Positions 43,608 through 55,086 of a stretch of 64,000 nucleotides of DNA are shown piece after piece. The notes beneath the pieces are model-generated. The model did no database searches. It saw only the letters and a list, made by a program, of their open reading frames with translations, and was not told the origin of the DNA. Position numbers and translations under genes: made by a program. The stretch is from Conus ventricosus (taxonomy: Eukaryota; Mollusca; Gastropoda; Neogastropoda; Conidae), in the NCBI GenBank assembly GCA_018398815.1, contig CM031595.1, positions 45,427,051 through 45,491,050 on the forward strand, written 5' to 3'. Position 1 is the stretch's first letter, and the number at the start of each line of letters is the position of its first letter.

Positions 43608-46600
43608 CTGTCAAAAGCCACAAGATGACTCTTCATAAGTTCATATAATAGTAGTTAACAGTGATTTTTAAAAACTTCATACCCCAAATAAATCTGTTTG
43701 TTTGTTTGGTGTCATGCTAAATTCTCTCATCTTAGTCATTAAAATTCGTTTATCCATCAGCTTTAAATCATATGCACTATGGTCTCAAAACTTAGCAGAT
43801 GTGGTGTAGCATATATGGACTAGTCCGCATGCAGTGACACCTTGATGAAACTGAAACTCAAAGAATTTATCATCCTCATCAAATAACTATCATTCTGTTT
43901 GTATGTTTGGTGTCATGCTCAAAGAATTTGTCACCTTCCTCAAAGCAGTATCATGTAGTTCAAAAGCCAAATCTGTTAACAATCACAATCAATTTAAGTT
44001 AAAAAAAAAAAGCTAACTGCAAAGCCCTCGAAGATTGATGAATGGATAAATTATCCTTCATGACAAGGAAAAAAAAGGTTGATGGAAAAGCACTTTTGTA
44101 CCATTCAACCTTTGAGTGTTGGCAAAATCAAATTTAAAACAAGAATAGCAATTTCATTTCTCACATCTCATCAGCTAGCCTAACTCACATTTGCTGACTA
44201 ACACTGCAAGCGTCTGTATCTCTTGGGCCAGTCAACACCAGAATACACAATAAAAGGAATCGTACAGTACAGCCCTGTCATGCATTTTCAGACCACATCT
44301 TCTTCATCACAATCACAGAAAATCTGAAACAACAACAACAACAAATTCTGTGGACCTTGATGCTTTGCTCTCATGGTATTATCAGTTTCAATTTCCATTC
44401 CTCGTCCATAGCTGCTTTGAGTTTGTCCCTTGGTGTCAGCAAATTCATGGGAACTGTCAGCTGGACATGGTGGCGCCCTACAGAGGATGAAGCTAATTTC
44501 TGATGGCTCCGCAACAAAATCAGCTTGTCAGATCAAAAGCATAGCCCACAACACCACCAAAGTGACTCAGAAGCAGGGCACTTTCTCCTCTGGTGGGTTG
44601 CCCTTGGACTTCATATGGATTGATTCATGTGGACTATGGTGCTGGGGCTCTGACATGAAAAATCAGGGTGCGGCCATTTATGAAGGAGCCAGAATGAGCA
44701 GCGTGAGAGTAAAGCCACTGTGGAGGAAGGGGGTGGACACTTAAGATGAGATTGCAAACAAGAAATTAGAGAGGGGCAGTTGATAAATACATTTTGTAGT
44801 AGATGAGTTGGCAAACAAGAAATCTGAGATGGACAGTTGACAAATAAATTTTATTAACATTTATATTACATGTGTGTGTGTGTGGTGTGTGTGTGTGTGT
44901 GTGTGTGGTGTGTGTGTGTGTGTGTGTGAGTTTCCACATTCTTCATGTGCATATTGTGATCAGTCACTCTGAATGCTCAACTGCTCATGTCTTGAACCAA
45001 AGTATTCAATTTGTTGTAATGACAGTGCATAGGTAGTCAGTCATGGAATTACATTGTTCTGTCTGAAAACGTCCACATTATTTTTGTGGACAGGCACATC
45101 ATGTTTGCTAACCAAATCCCTCCCAATGTAATTTGTCACATGACATACAGTTTTCATTTCAACTACAATGGCTTGATGCCACCCATACATACAGTTACAT
45201 GGACTAGCAGACTAACATATTTTTTACCTGTTGAAAATGAGCATGGCTGACTGCGTGGTTAAACTAGTTCCCCAAGGATATCTCATTTTATATCAAACAA
45301 ATCTCCTTCCCACTTCCCCTTAAAGAAACAAAACAAAAACAAACAAACAAACAAAAACACCCACCTCTATAAAGTTCATGATCCCCCCCCCCCCCCCCCC
45401 CCAGGTCTCTAAATAAAATTTTTTTTAAAATGTTCATACCCTCTGATGTTTTCCCACTGGCTTTCGGTAGACTTCGTCAACATCTATCATGGCCTGAAAA
45501 GAAAAGAAAATTACAGTCAGTCAGTCAGTGAGTCAGCTCATTTGTACACAAGCGAATGTGTGCTTGTGACAGGTAACACTCTAAAAATATAGCAACTGGC
45601 ATTCAAAACCGATACATTTTAAGTGCAGACTTTAAAGTCAGGAAGGAAGAGACATGACTTATTAGAAAGAAAGTGAGTTCCAGAGTTCTGACACTGAAAA
45701 TTATAATGCCCTAGAACAGTGCTGCTTTCAATTATATAAAGGAAGTAGTTGCAAAGTGAGACGACTGCAGGCGGAAATCTAAACAAATCTTAAATAAATG
45801 TTAGCAAACCGCCAAGAGAAACATGGACAAACGAGTCGCAAGACAAAACATGACACGTTTCGACCGCTTAGGTCTTCTTCTGGCAAGACACAAACAAATA
45901 ATACAACGAAAATGAACGAATTTGGTACTCAGCTTCGTAAACCTGTGCTACACTCTTAACATTAGATCTAATCTCCACTGAGCTCCCATGAAACTACCTC
46001 TGGGCAAGAGCTACATGAAAATCCCTCAATACTGAATTTACATGGATCCAACAGGGTTGAGCCCATAATCTCTGATTTCTAAGTTATGGAAGACAACTAC
46101 AGCTCAACAAGTTTTGTTTTTCCATTTAAATAGAAACAAGCACAAAATATTTAGGGACTAAACAACACAGCTGTACACCCACACAAATTAAATGTTTATA
46201 CTCACGAGATTCATGTGCTTGTCAAAGGCCACAACATAGCCTGTGCTGATTCCCGAATGTTTCGAACACTGCGTGTCCACACTCTTACTTTAATTTTCTC
46301 TTGGACGCTCCGCCTTAAGATACTCATTGGTCCATCCTGAAATCCTGAAATCAATGCACTATACTTCAGTCAAACAATAGCGACAAGCCAATTAACAACA
46401 CAGATTTTTTTAAAATTTACTTAAGCTATGGAAAGTGGAATTAAATAACTAATTCACTTTCTTTTAAAGCAACATTCTATTAACATGAATTACAGTAAAT
46501 AAATAATCTTTTTTGCCTTATAAGTCTTCAACTTGTATATCTTGAAATTATTGTTCACTTTTGTTAACTCAATAAGCATGATTCAGTCATGATAGGAATG

Positions 46601-47678
46601 AATAAACTCATTGACTGAAACACTAAAGAGGTCAAATGGAGCAGACTGAGAAGGGACGGATCACCAAGCTCCACTATACTGTCTGTGAACCTTATTGAAG
46701 TGAATCAACTGCACTTTTCAACACAAGGGACACTATAACTGTACTCATATGAACAAAGTACGCTTAGCTGCAAACATGTAGCAAACATTATGTTAATCAT
46801 GTAGACTAGTAACAGTGTTAAACACACTGAACACAATTAACTTTACCCAGGTGAACCAATTACAGTTTTAAACAGTTTTAGCAGAATTAATTTGATTTAA
46901 ATAAATTAAAAACTTTTAAGTTTTAAATACATGAGATAGTAAAAACCCGCCCTTCCTACAGCACATGCAAACACACTAAGTTCCACAAATTCTCTCTTTC
47001 TTTTTTACAATGGATCCAGTATGTATGGCATGTCTCAGTGCTCTGGCTTTTCAGAATTTAATCTCCAGTGTCACATTTATTTCCACTCCAGAATTCTATC
47101 ATAAAATGAATGCACGCACACACACACATACTTCTATACAGATACCTCACCTTGTTGCATGATGGCACTGACAAATATCCTATTTGTACAACTAGCCTGT
47201 GGCAAAGGAAACGCTACAGGAAACACAATGCTTTCCAGTCCAACCTGAACTTGCCCTTGCATTATTTCCCACCATGTTTCACATAACGAAATTCTATACA
47301 AAAGTGCCAAAATGATATACAGGATTTTTTTTTTCCTCGGTGTCCTGTTTAAGAGACTAGTGCTAGACCAGCATAATTATGCAGATTTTTATCCGTAAAT
47401 TTTTGCCTTGTACCAGTACAAAATAACAGTGCCATAAGCCAGATGGCAGATAAAAACCTGTGTGGCACTGTATTTCAGGAAGTTCATACTGAAGGATCCT
47501 TCTTGTTTATTCAAACCAGGCATGCTGGCCTACACGGAACACCACCCCACTATTTTTCTCAAACCCCTCCTACTGGAAGTGAGCTTCTTACTGCCACACT
47601 CTTTCTCTCACATCCCTCCCAGACCCTCACCCACAAACGCTATACATATGTGTGTGTGTGTGTGTTTGTGTGTGTGAC

Positions 47679-47733
<55 letters not shown>

Positions 47734-48390
47734 AGTGAATATCTGTCATGTGAACTCTTGCTGTCAGTAACGTCTAGTCGATGCGTCAACAATTCAATGC
47801 TGACCATTTGAATCGTAGTTATTTTCACACACTGGAAGAGATAAAAGGTGAGATGAGAGAGGATGGAGAGGGGGTGTGGGGATGTGTAAATAAACCATGC
47901 TTTTTAATGGCTCTCTTAGCAGTTGTCTGTATCAGCTACCTGATGGTTAATACTTGAATTTTTCTAGCAGAACCTCTGCAGTTTTTTTTCTTCTTTTCAA
48001 CAGCCAGTCTTATACTGGTGAAAATGTTCCAGACTGCTGTACTAGCAGGTAACAGGAAAAATGTTCTGCACAGTGTTTTCCCTCTCACAGAAACTGGAAG
48101 GATTTCCACACCCATGCTTCTGCAGTTTCAAAATCAACTGAATCAGTGAATGCTAAAACTATCCTTGTCAATGTGGCTTCTCCCCACAGAAGTCCTGAAC
48201 TATAAACAATGATCACGCAGGAATTCATCAGAGCATCAGAAGATGATTAACATTTTCAAGTAAATTGGTGCTTTGCCCTGCCAATTATTTTGCCAGGTCT
48301 GAGACAGCAGCCAATGTTTATTATCAGATCTGTGTCATCTATAATTTTTGGACTTCACCCTAAAAATGATCTGAAACACACACACACACA

Positions 48391-48461
<71 letters not shown>

Positions 48462-51326
48462 GCAGCTTACTGTTCAATAACAATATTTCTTTACAGCACC
48501 ATGAAAGCAACTTCCTATTCAAGGGAACGAACTCTGAAAATCTATTCAAAACCATGCAGCCAACAAAAAAGCTATGTTGCCAGTGCAATGTCTGCTCATT
48601 TTTTGCTGTTCTGAACTGACGAAAATCCAGAAAATGGAAAGTATTCTACTTTCTAGGATCACACATGAGGACAAAGGGAACAGTCACTCTGGCTGTGCAC
48701 AGCAACCACAAATTATAAAGTTCAGTATCAACTGATCATCAAGTCAGAAAAATCAAGTTCTTTAACTAACAAAGTTTAAGTTTCAAATCTAATTCTCATG
48801 TAACAAGATATAATTAAATTTCATGTGCTTTGATTAATTTCAGTTCTGTATAATTTATAATCAACAAACCATATTTGTTTGCATGTGTATATGTGTGCAT
48901 GTTTAAATGAAAGCACTCAAGGCATAAAGAACACAATAATATCCAAGCATTCCCAAAACTTGTCCTGTATATCTCCCAAATATCCTCCTCACTTTCCCTG
49001 AAAAAATGTTTTGATTTATTTCAGTTCTGTATATTGCCTGTGACAATCGGTATATCCATCCCCCATCCACCCCCCACCCCCACACACACACTTCCTCCAA
49101 TGAAAGAACCTGAGACTGAGAGGTTGAAAAAAAAAAGTATGTATCTTGACACTTTACCTGACATATAAAAAAAAAAAGTCTAATTGATCTTTCATTTAAA
49201 CTAGAATACGCGTTTTAAGCGTTTTGATTTTCAGATGATCAGTAATCAGAATTCAGATATCATCAAAGGGTCAATCCCTGATTCTACGACAGCAACGAGA
49301 CTAGGGAAAAAAACCCACACACAAAAACAAACAACATACCATGAGTGTGACTCACACAAAAAATTTCGGGTACTGCTGGTTAGCTTTGCCAGTTTTAGTT
49401 AAAAATAAGTGAGATGCCTTGGCTGATAAAAAACATAATCATATCAAAAGAAAGATTGTAATAAATATTTACATGAAGGAAAACAAACAAGGAAAAAAAA
49501 AGCTTCAGCTTTCTTCTTCTTTTTGAACACTTTAGATGGGAATGCCAGCTCCCCTGACAAATGCTGCTGTGTGCTGTATGTCCCCAAGGGCACCGTAGAG
49601 CTTCCTCTCCACTGATGTTTGCTCTGTCCATATCTGTTGTCTCAGAGCTTCATGCAACAGGCAATACTGCTGGTCTGGGCATGGGCACTGGTCTGACAGG
49701 CCGATCCTGAACTTGGTAAAGAGGTGATAGTTCAGGCGGTTGTAGCCTGTCCACAGCCTGAAGATGGCCACCTGCTCTGATCTTGTTAGTAGGTGGTATG
49801 GTTCATGTCTATTGAAACGTGGATGCTCCTGCAACCACTTGCTCTGCTGTCGGGCTTTGATGATTGTCTTGGCTTCCTTGAGGGTTGTGGACCTGTCTTC
49901 CTGTTTCTTTGTTGCTCCCTTTTTAGCCATAGTGTCTGCAACCTCATTGCCAAGCACGTTGCATTGGCTACAGGTTTAATTTTCATTGATAGACATTTTC
50001 TACCCATTACAAGTATGTGACCATCAAACAAGCACACATACAAACACACAATAATACACAAAGAGAAACAAATCCAGTGACTACTTCCTTAGCTGAATCT
50101 GAAATGTGTGAGGAAAATAGAAAATGCCAATATAATTCATAATCTTTTCTCGGCAGCTTCTCTCTTTTTTTAACTTAAAAATCTTGTCTGTTTCTCCAAA
50201 TCTCTCTCTCTCTCCCTCCCTCCTGATGTGTGACATAAAACTATGTTTGTGTAAATGAGTTCATAAACTTGATAAACTATTCAAAGTAATGATGGTAATG
50301 GATGGGGTTGAAATAATGCTGAGGGAAGAGTGAGAGTAAAGGTACAGAGGAATCAATGAGACAAGAAGGAATGATTTTCTTATCTATGTGAGATCTATGT
50401 CAAACACTGCCCTTTAAAATAGTTGAACGCCTCAGCATAAGTTAGGCTGCTAAATTAAGATCAACTGATCATACCTTCATTGTAACTTATATATATGTAA
50501 GTGTATGAGTAAGTCTTACCATTATTTATTGTCTAATGTGAATTTCAGCTTCAAGGAAAACATGGTTATGCTGATGAATATTTTTCCTATAACATCATTG
50601 TTCACTGCATCACACCTATTAAACTGTAATCCCTGTCAAGTGCACTATGAAATTGTACTTACCATGTTCCAACTGGGTTAAAACCGTTGGCCTTGCTGAC
50701 CTCCCCCTTTTCCCTGCAGACTGCTGGCTCATATGTTTCTTTTCGTCAAGTGCTGGCATCGAAGTTACTGATGATTCGCTTTCAGACATCAATGATTTCC
50801 CAACACAAGGCTCCGCTGATTGCAGCGATTCAGCAGCTATTTCACAAGAAGTTGGTTTTATCCATTGATTCTTAGTACTTAAATCCTCATTAGCAGAAGC
50901 TTCTTTAGTTTGCTTTAAAGATTCGCTAACACTGTGTATAACTCTGTTTCCATCAAAAGCTTTATCAGAACACCCAGAGACTGACGCATTCATGGTAAAA
51001 TCATAGTCTTCGTGTAATGAGCATTCTGGTTCATTCGCTGCCGGCGCAACAGAAGTTACAGGCTGACTTCGACCCTCTTCACCATGATTATCACCGTCAC
51101 AATGTGGTACTAAAGTGTTTTCTTCCTTGATGTTAACATGTTCCATGAACTGGGATACACTTTTATATGTTTCTATGTCATCGTTCACTGCTTCCAAACT
51201 CGGTGCATAAATCACACGCATGGGATCAAAACTTTCCGATGCCAGTCCTAGAGATTCTTCCAACATATCCTCAAATTGTTCAACTGCTTTCGAACTGCTC
51301 GCTCCGCCGAGTTTTTCTGCAGCCAT
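43233..51326 (-). CDS. LSM11: LSM11, U7 snRNP Sm-like protein (4 coding exons)
   Basis: LSM11 replaces an SmD protein in the U7 snRNP ring and recruits factors that cleave replication-dependent histone pre-mRNAs in the nucleus. The N-terminal exon holds SESFDPMRVIYAPSLEAV, the counterpart of SDSFDPLLALYAP in human LSM11, plus the pre-Sm motif RPTVLTQLEHG. Exons 2 and 3 carry the Sm fold: KIKVRVWTRSVRNIR, then GYVVAFDKHMNL (Sm1) and DVDEVYRKPVGK. Exon 4 ends HKLLTRHLNQVLLRGEHVVA and VSLVELGL, matching the human C-terminus TRHINQIFIRGENVLLVHL. About 410 residues against 360 in human, with a long Ser/Glu-rich N-terminal insert. ATG is placed at 51326-51324. One base is missing in exon 2. Confidence 0.93.
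43608..45439. other. LSM11 intron 3
   Basis: Contains a GT microsatellite (about 44872-44928) and a C-run (about 45385-45402). An open frame at 44430-44744 has no recognisable domain. Confidence 0.6.
45440..45493 (-). CDS. LSM11: LSM11 exon 3
   Basis: Encodes AMIDVDEVYRKPVGKHQR, matching human LTDVDETYRKPVLGK. Acceptor ttttcag|, donor agagg|gtatga. Phase 0 both sides. Confidence 0.92.
45850..45900 (-). mobile_element. GAAGAAGACC-motif repeat fragment (copy 2)
   Basis: On the - strand: cttgccagaagaagacctaa, then gcggtcgaaacgtgtcatgt, then tttgtcttgc. Aligns with 37020-37070. It lies in LSM11 intron 2 (45494-46205); the rest of that intron is unremarkable. Confidence 0.45.
46206..46344 (-). 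CDS. LSM11: LSM11 exon 2 (Sm motif 1), one-base deletion
   Basis: Acceptor gatttcag|, donor ctc|gtgagt. Encodes FQDGPMSILRRSVQEKIKVR and VWTRSVRNIR. The frame then fails because a run of four G (three C on the + strand, 46252-46254) is one short. The shifted frame gives ISTGYVVAFDKHMNL, the Sm1 signature. With the base counted, phases fit both neighbours. Confidence 0.9.
46345..49509. other. LSM11 intron 1, 3' part
   Basis: AT-rich with a (GT)n block at about 47647-47731 and a (CA)n/(TA)n block at about 48374-48462. No gene recognised. Confidence 0.6.
49510..49968 (-). mobile_element. 5'-truncated RNase H LINE fragment in LSM11 intron 1
   Basis: Frame 49957-49532 reads LGNEVADTMAKKGA, YHLLTRSEQVAIFRLWTGYN, RLNYHLFTKFRIGLSDQCPC and ends GALGDIQHTAAFVRGAGIPI. 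It lines up with the C-terminus of the LINE at 25910 (YHLLGRREQVKIFCLRTGHN, ending AAFIEDTGLLI) at a distance typical of a sister subfamily. It starts inside RNase H and ends in a GAAGAAG tail at about 49515-49525. Same strand as LSM11. Confidence 0.88.
49969..50662. other. LSM11 intron 1, 5' part
   Basis: AT-rich; nothing recognised. Confidence 0.5.
50663..51326 (-). CDS. LSM11: LSM11 exon 1
   Basis: Starts MAAEKLGGASSSKAVEQFED. The upstream in-frame triplet at 51332 is GTG, not ATG. Contains SESFDPMRVIYAPSLEAV, then an acidic/Ser-rich region that is poorly conserved, then KRGRSARPTVLTQLEH. Donor catg|gtaagt at 50662; phase 1 out. Confidence 0.92.
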
Positions 51327-51484
51327 ATTCACGCGTGTATAATAGAATCGTTTAATATTTGCGTACTCTTTTTCAGATGTATCTTAACCAAACGGATCTT
51401 GATTACGGTCCTTACTTTATTCCGTTAAAATGAGCCTAAGAACTAGCCGATGTCCTGGACCTCGCTCCCTCCATGGATGTTTGT

Positions 51485-51532
51485 AATGCGTTGTGGGAGT
51501 AACGGGCCTTGAATGACTAGCGACCCGGAAGT
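51485..51532 (-). promoter_or_regulatory. Probable LSM11 core promoter motifs
   Basis: About 160-210 bases upstream of the LSM11 ATG lie CCGGAAGT (51525-51532), an ETS/GABPA-type site, and aatgcgttgtgggagtaac (51485-51503). The latter resembles the ZNF143 site TGCATTNTGGGA. Both are typical of TATA-less housekeeping promoters. No TATA box was seen. Confidence 0.4.
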
Positions 51533-51545
51533 CCGATTTCCAGGC

Positions 51546-53495
51546 CATCAAATTCGACAGTTGAAAAACATAATAAAACGCATTATGGATGTTCTTTGTT
51601 TGTTTGAGGCCTAACTAATAAAATCCGTGTGTAAATCAGGCGGCCCTCCCCGAGCGACTGTGTCACTTTCAATGGGCAAAGAACACCATTTACCCCCAGT
51701 TTGCGTTTGCGCCTTTGTTGATTCCGTTCTTGTTGCAGTCCATGTATTTAAATGTATGTTCCTGGCATGCATAATAGAACAGAGTTCATGAATTAGTTTC
51801 CTTAGCCCTGATGGGACATACACCAGATGGGAGGGGGAGGGGGGAGCATCATCTTGCTTAATTGCTACCCCAGGGAATGAAGATATCAATCAGCCATTCA
51901 ATCAAGGGGGGGGGGGGGGGGGGGGTCATTTAAAAACTTTTAATTTGAAATTGCTATTTTTCACTTCTTTGTTAAAAAAAAAGTTGTTATATTTGAAATT
52001 ATTTGTGAATCAGTTCATTCTTTTACTTAAAAAATTCTTTTGGGGAGAGGGAAGGGGGCGTCAGTGGGACACTGGTTACGCCAGGGGGGAGCCTTGCAGT
52101 ATGGACCTCCTCCGGCGGCGCGCGGGTGTTCGGCAATCTGGCACGCGGCAAACTGGCATGTCCCCCTATGAACAGCCATATCATAAAAACAATATGCTTG
52201 CATGCATAGCCATCTACATACATATAGTGTTCATACGCACACAAGCACACACATACATACACATACACAGAAATGTGTGCACTCACTTCCATACACACAA
52301 ACGAAGCATAGTGGGCGATGACAATGTTAGTTTGGTGTCCAAGCGAGCAGCATGTTGGGTCAATTTGTAGGTCAAGCATCTGTTAAATCCCACCCATGAA
52401 ACCCTCTTCTCAAAGTTTTTCATTTCAGTCACCTAGCTGTTAACTTAGTGACTGTGATCTCATGGCGTAGAGGAATATGGTGTAACATACATGGACTATT
52501 CTGCACATAGTGTCACTTCCTTGATGATACTGAAATAGAATTGATATTTCACACAGATATGTTCACAAACCATGTTCATATTGCAAGCATATGCATTGGC
52601 ATACGTATGTTAGTGTGTGTATACAAACACCACATACACTCAGCTATATAGTAGGGCTCATGGCTAATGAGTGCATTATGTTAACGTGCAGGTCAAACAT
52701 TTGCCAAGTCTTGTCCATAAGACTTCTTTCCTCTTTCCTAACTCACTTATTCGCTAATTTGTCTAATTAGCCATCTCCATGGCTTATTGTGGCTTCATGC
52801 CTTGCTGATCTGGCACAGAGCATACAGATCTGTGTGCAAGTAGCAATGATTTGGTATAGAAATCTGTGCAGTTCCTTGAGCTTGAATGGACATATCTGAA
52901 TGAAGGTCATTGAGTTCATTAAAGTAAGAGTGAAAGAGGACCTGCGATTGTGCCTCACAGTATTCTGCCGACACCTGTGATTTGTCCCTAAGATCACTTC
53001 ACCCGAGGGATCTTCATGTTTCCTAGTTTTCTGCAACTACAGTCCTACTGAACTTGCCCATTTCATGTCATAACAGCAAGAATATGGAAGGAAAATCAAA
53101 ACTGAGGACAGCATGAGAGCAAGGCACAAAGAGCCACACAATTCTTTACTTTCTTCCTATGATATCAGTCAGGATGATGAAGATGATGCTATGATGTTCC
53201 ATTTTGCAGAGCTGTGATCCATGTTCTGGACTTTAATGATAACCATAGCATCAGCGAGTGTCACAGAGATACAGACACTTGCAGTGTTGGTAAGAAAATA
53301 TGAGCCAGACTCTTGAAGATGTATCTGAATATACTTTGAAAAAGAATGAAAACACTGCTGTGTGGTACCAGTCTTCCCAACAGGTCAGGGTGGGAATCAG
53401 CTAAGGAACTCTGATGGTGTCTTGGAACTCATACCTTCCAATCATCACAGTACCATCTCATCGTAAACACTGGTAAACCTTCAAACATAGTGGAA
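51546..53495. other. Upstream intergenic DNA
   Basis: Contains a G-run (51906-51926) and a partial copy of the SINE-like repeat at about 53266-53310 (agagatacagacacttgcag). No gene recognised. Confidence 0.5.
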
Positions 53496-53962
53496 TTTCT
53501 CAATAAAGATCCTTTGAAGAAAGACTTCCGCCCTACGATAATTTCCTGCTCTTTTTTTCTGCAACAATTTTGTCTTTGCATTAAGTTTGCCTCCCCAAAA
53601 AGATTTCTGCCACTGTCCATATTAAATCTGTCTCCAAATAAAGACTACATCCCTTTAGAGACTTGTATTTCCGCAAGATCCTTGTCTTTGTAACCAACAT
53701 TAGATCCCAGTAAATACCCACTGTCTTCTGTGCCTTATTTTTCTGCAATATTTTTGTCTTTGTACCTTGGTTGCCTTGAAATAAAGACTCTCTGTCATAT
53801 TTCTCACTTGTTTTTCTGCAGCATTCTTGCCTTTGTCTACACCAGATTTTTACCCTTCCAATACAGAATCCCTTCCTTTGAACACTTTTTCTCTGCAACA
53901 TTTTTGTCTTTGCCAAACAAAATATACCCTAACAATAAAGATTCCACCTCCCTTTCTCTTAT
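53496..53962 (+). repeat. Second block of the ~70-bp repeat
   Basis: About six units with cores such as ctgcaatatttttgtctttg, then taccttggttgccttgaaat, then aaagactctctg. Same orientation as the intron 3 array at 8940-11345. AATAAA recurs at about 53637, 53779 and 53935. Confidence 0.8.
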
Positions 53963-53987
53963 TATGTTTTAAAATGATTTCTGGAGG

Positions 53988-54085
53988 TTTTTTTTAATGA
54001 GAGATCACAGGTTATTTCATTTTGTTCATAAGTTTTTTTTAATGAGAGATCACAGGTTATTTCATTTTGTTCATACACAAACTTA
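53988..54085. repeat. 45-bp tandem duplication
   Basis: ttttttaatgagagatcaca followed by ggttatttcattttgttcat occurs twice, period 45. It runs into a (CA)n microsatellite at 54112-54184. Confidence 0.9.
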
Positions 54086-54139
54086 TACACATACCACACA
54101 TACTTAACTTTACACACACACACACACATACACACACAC

Positions 54140-54185
<46 letters not shown>

Positions 54186-54186
<1 letters not shown>

Positions 54187-55055
54187 GCAAAGAATAAAAA
54201 CTCAGAACGCAAAGAGATTAGAAGAAGGTATTTCTTTTTCGCCCCCAGAGGAAAACAGAATTAACCAGACTGTACAATCCTACTAAATTACGTATCACAG
54301 ACGTCACTGAGATCAAAGGAGGTTTGTTTTCTTATTTTCTTTTATGTGTGCACATAAAAATACGCTGTATTCATAAACTACATAACTTGAAATCTTGAGG
54401 CTACTGCAAATTTCCATAATTGTTAGAAATGTTGGTTACATCGATATTCATTAGACATATTTAAAATATACAAAGGTTGACACTAATTTTTTTCCTTTCA
54501 TCTGATGACTAACACCACATCACCACTAACACCACCTGTGTAAACATCTTCAGAAAGTAAATTCAGCAGACCTATTTTGCTTTGTACTTTTGTTATAGAT
54601 TTGAAAATAAATATTGGTTATAGATCCTGTGTTATCATGCAAGAATATAAAGTCTTGAACGCATAAAAAAACCTAACTGACAGTTATATTGTTTTCTTTA
54701 AAAGTTCAAACTAAAAAGAATTTTCAAAAATGTACAGAATACCTTCCTTAAAAGCTTACTAACAGCAAGAAAAAAAGCAAAACCCTATAAAATAATTTAA
54801 CAAATATCTATTTTATTCCCTACAGATGAGATGTAGATATCTGTATAAGAGTTTACACATCTGCATGAAAAATAAGTACAGGGATAAAGAATACGAAGGA
54901 AAATTATACTCAGTCCACTATAAGACCCTGCAGAATAGCTCTAACTGGCGGCTGTGTAAATATCTGGTAAAGCAAAAACAAATACAGTAACAGGAACACC
55001 TAAAAAAGGAGAGAGACAGACAGACAGACAGACAGATGGAGACAAAGACACAGAC

Positions 55056-55086
<31 letters not shown>

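Noticed and set aside
44430..44744. 104-residue plus-strand frame in LSM11 intron 3
   Set aside because: No recognisable domain, splice context or conservation evidence; length is compatible with chance.
53581..53916. 111-residue minus-strand frame rich in K/R/T
   Set aside because: Lies wholly on the ~70-bp tandem repeat and shows unit periodicity.
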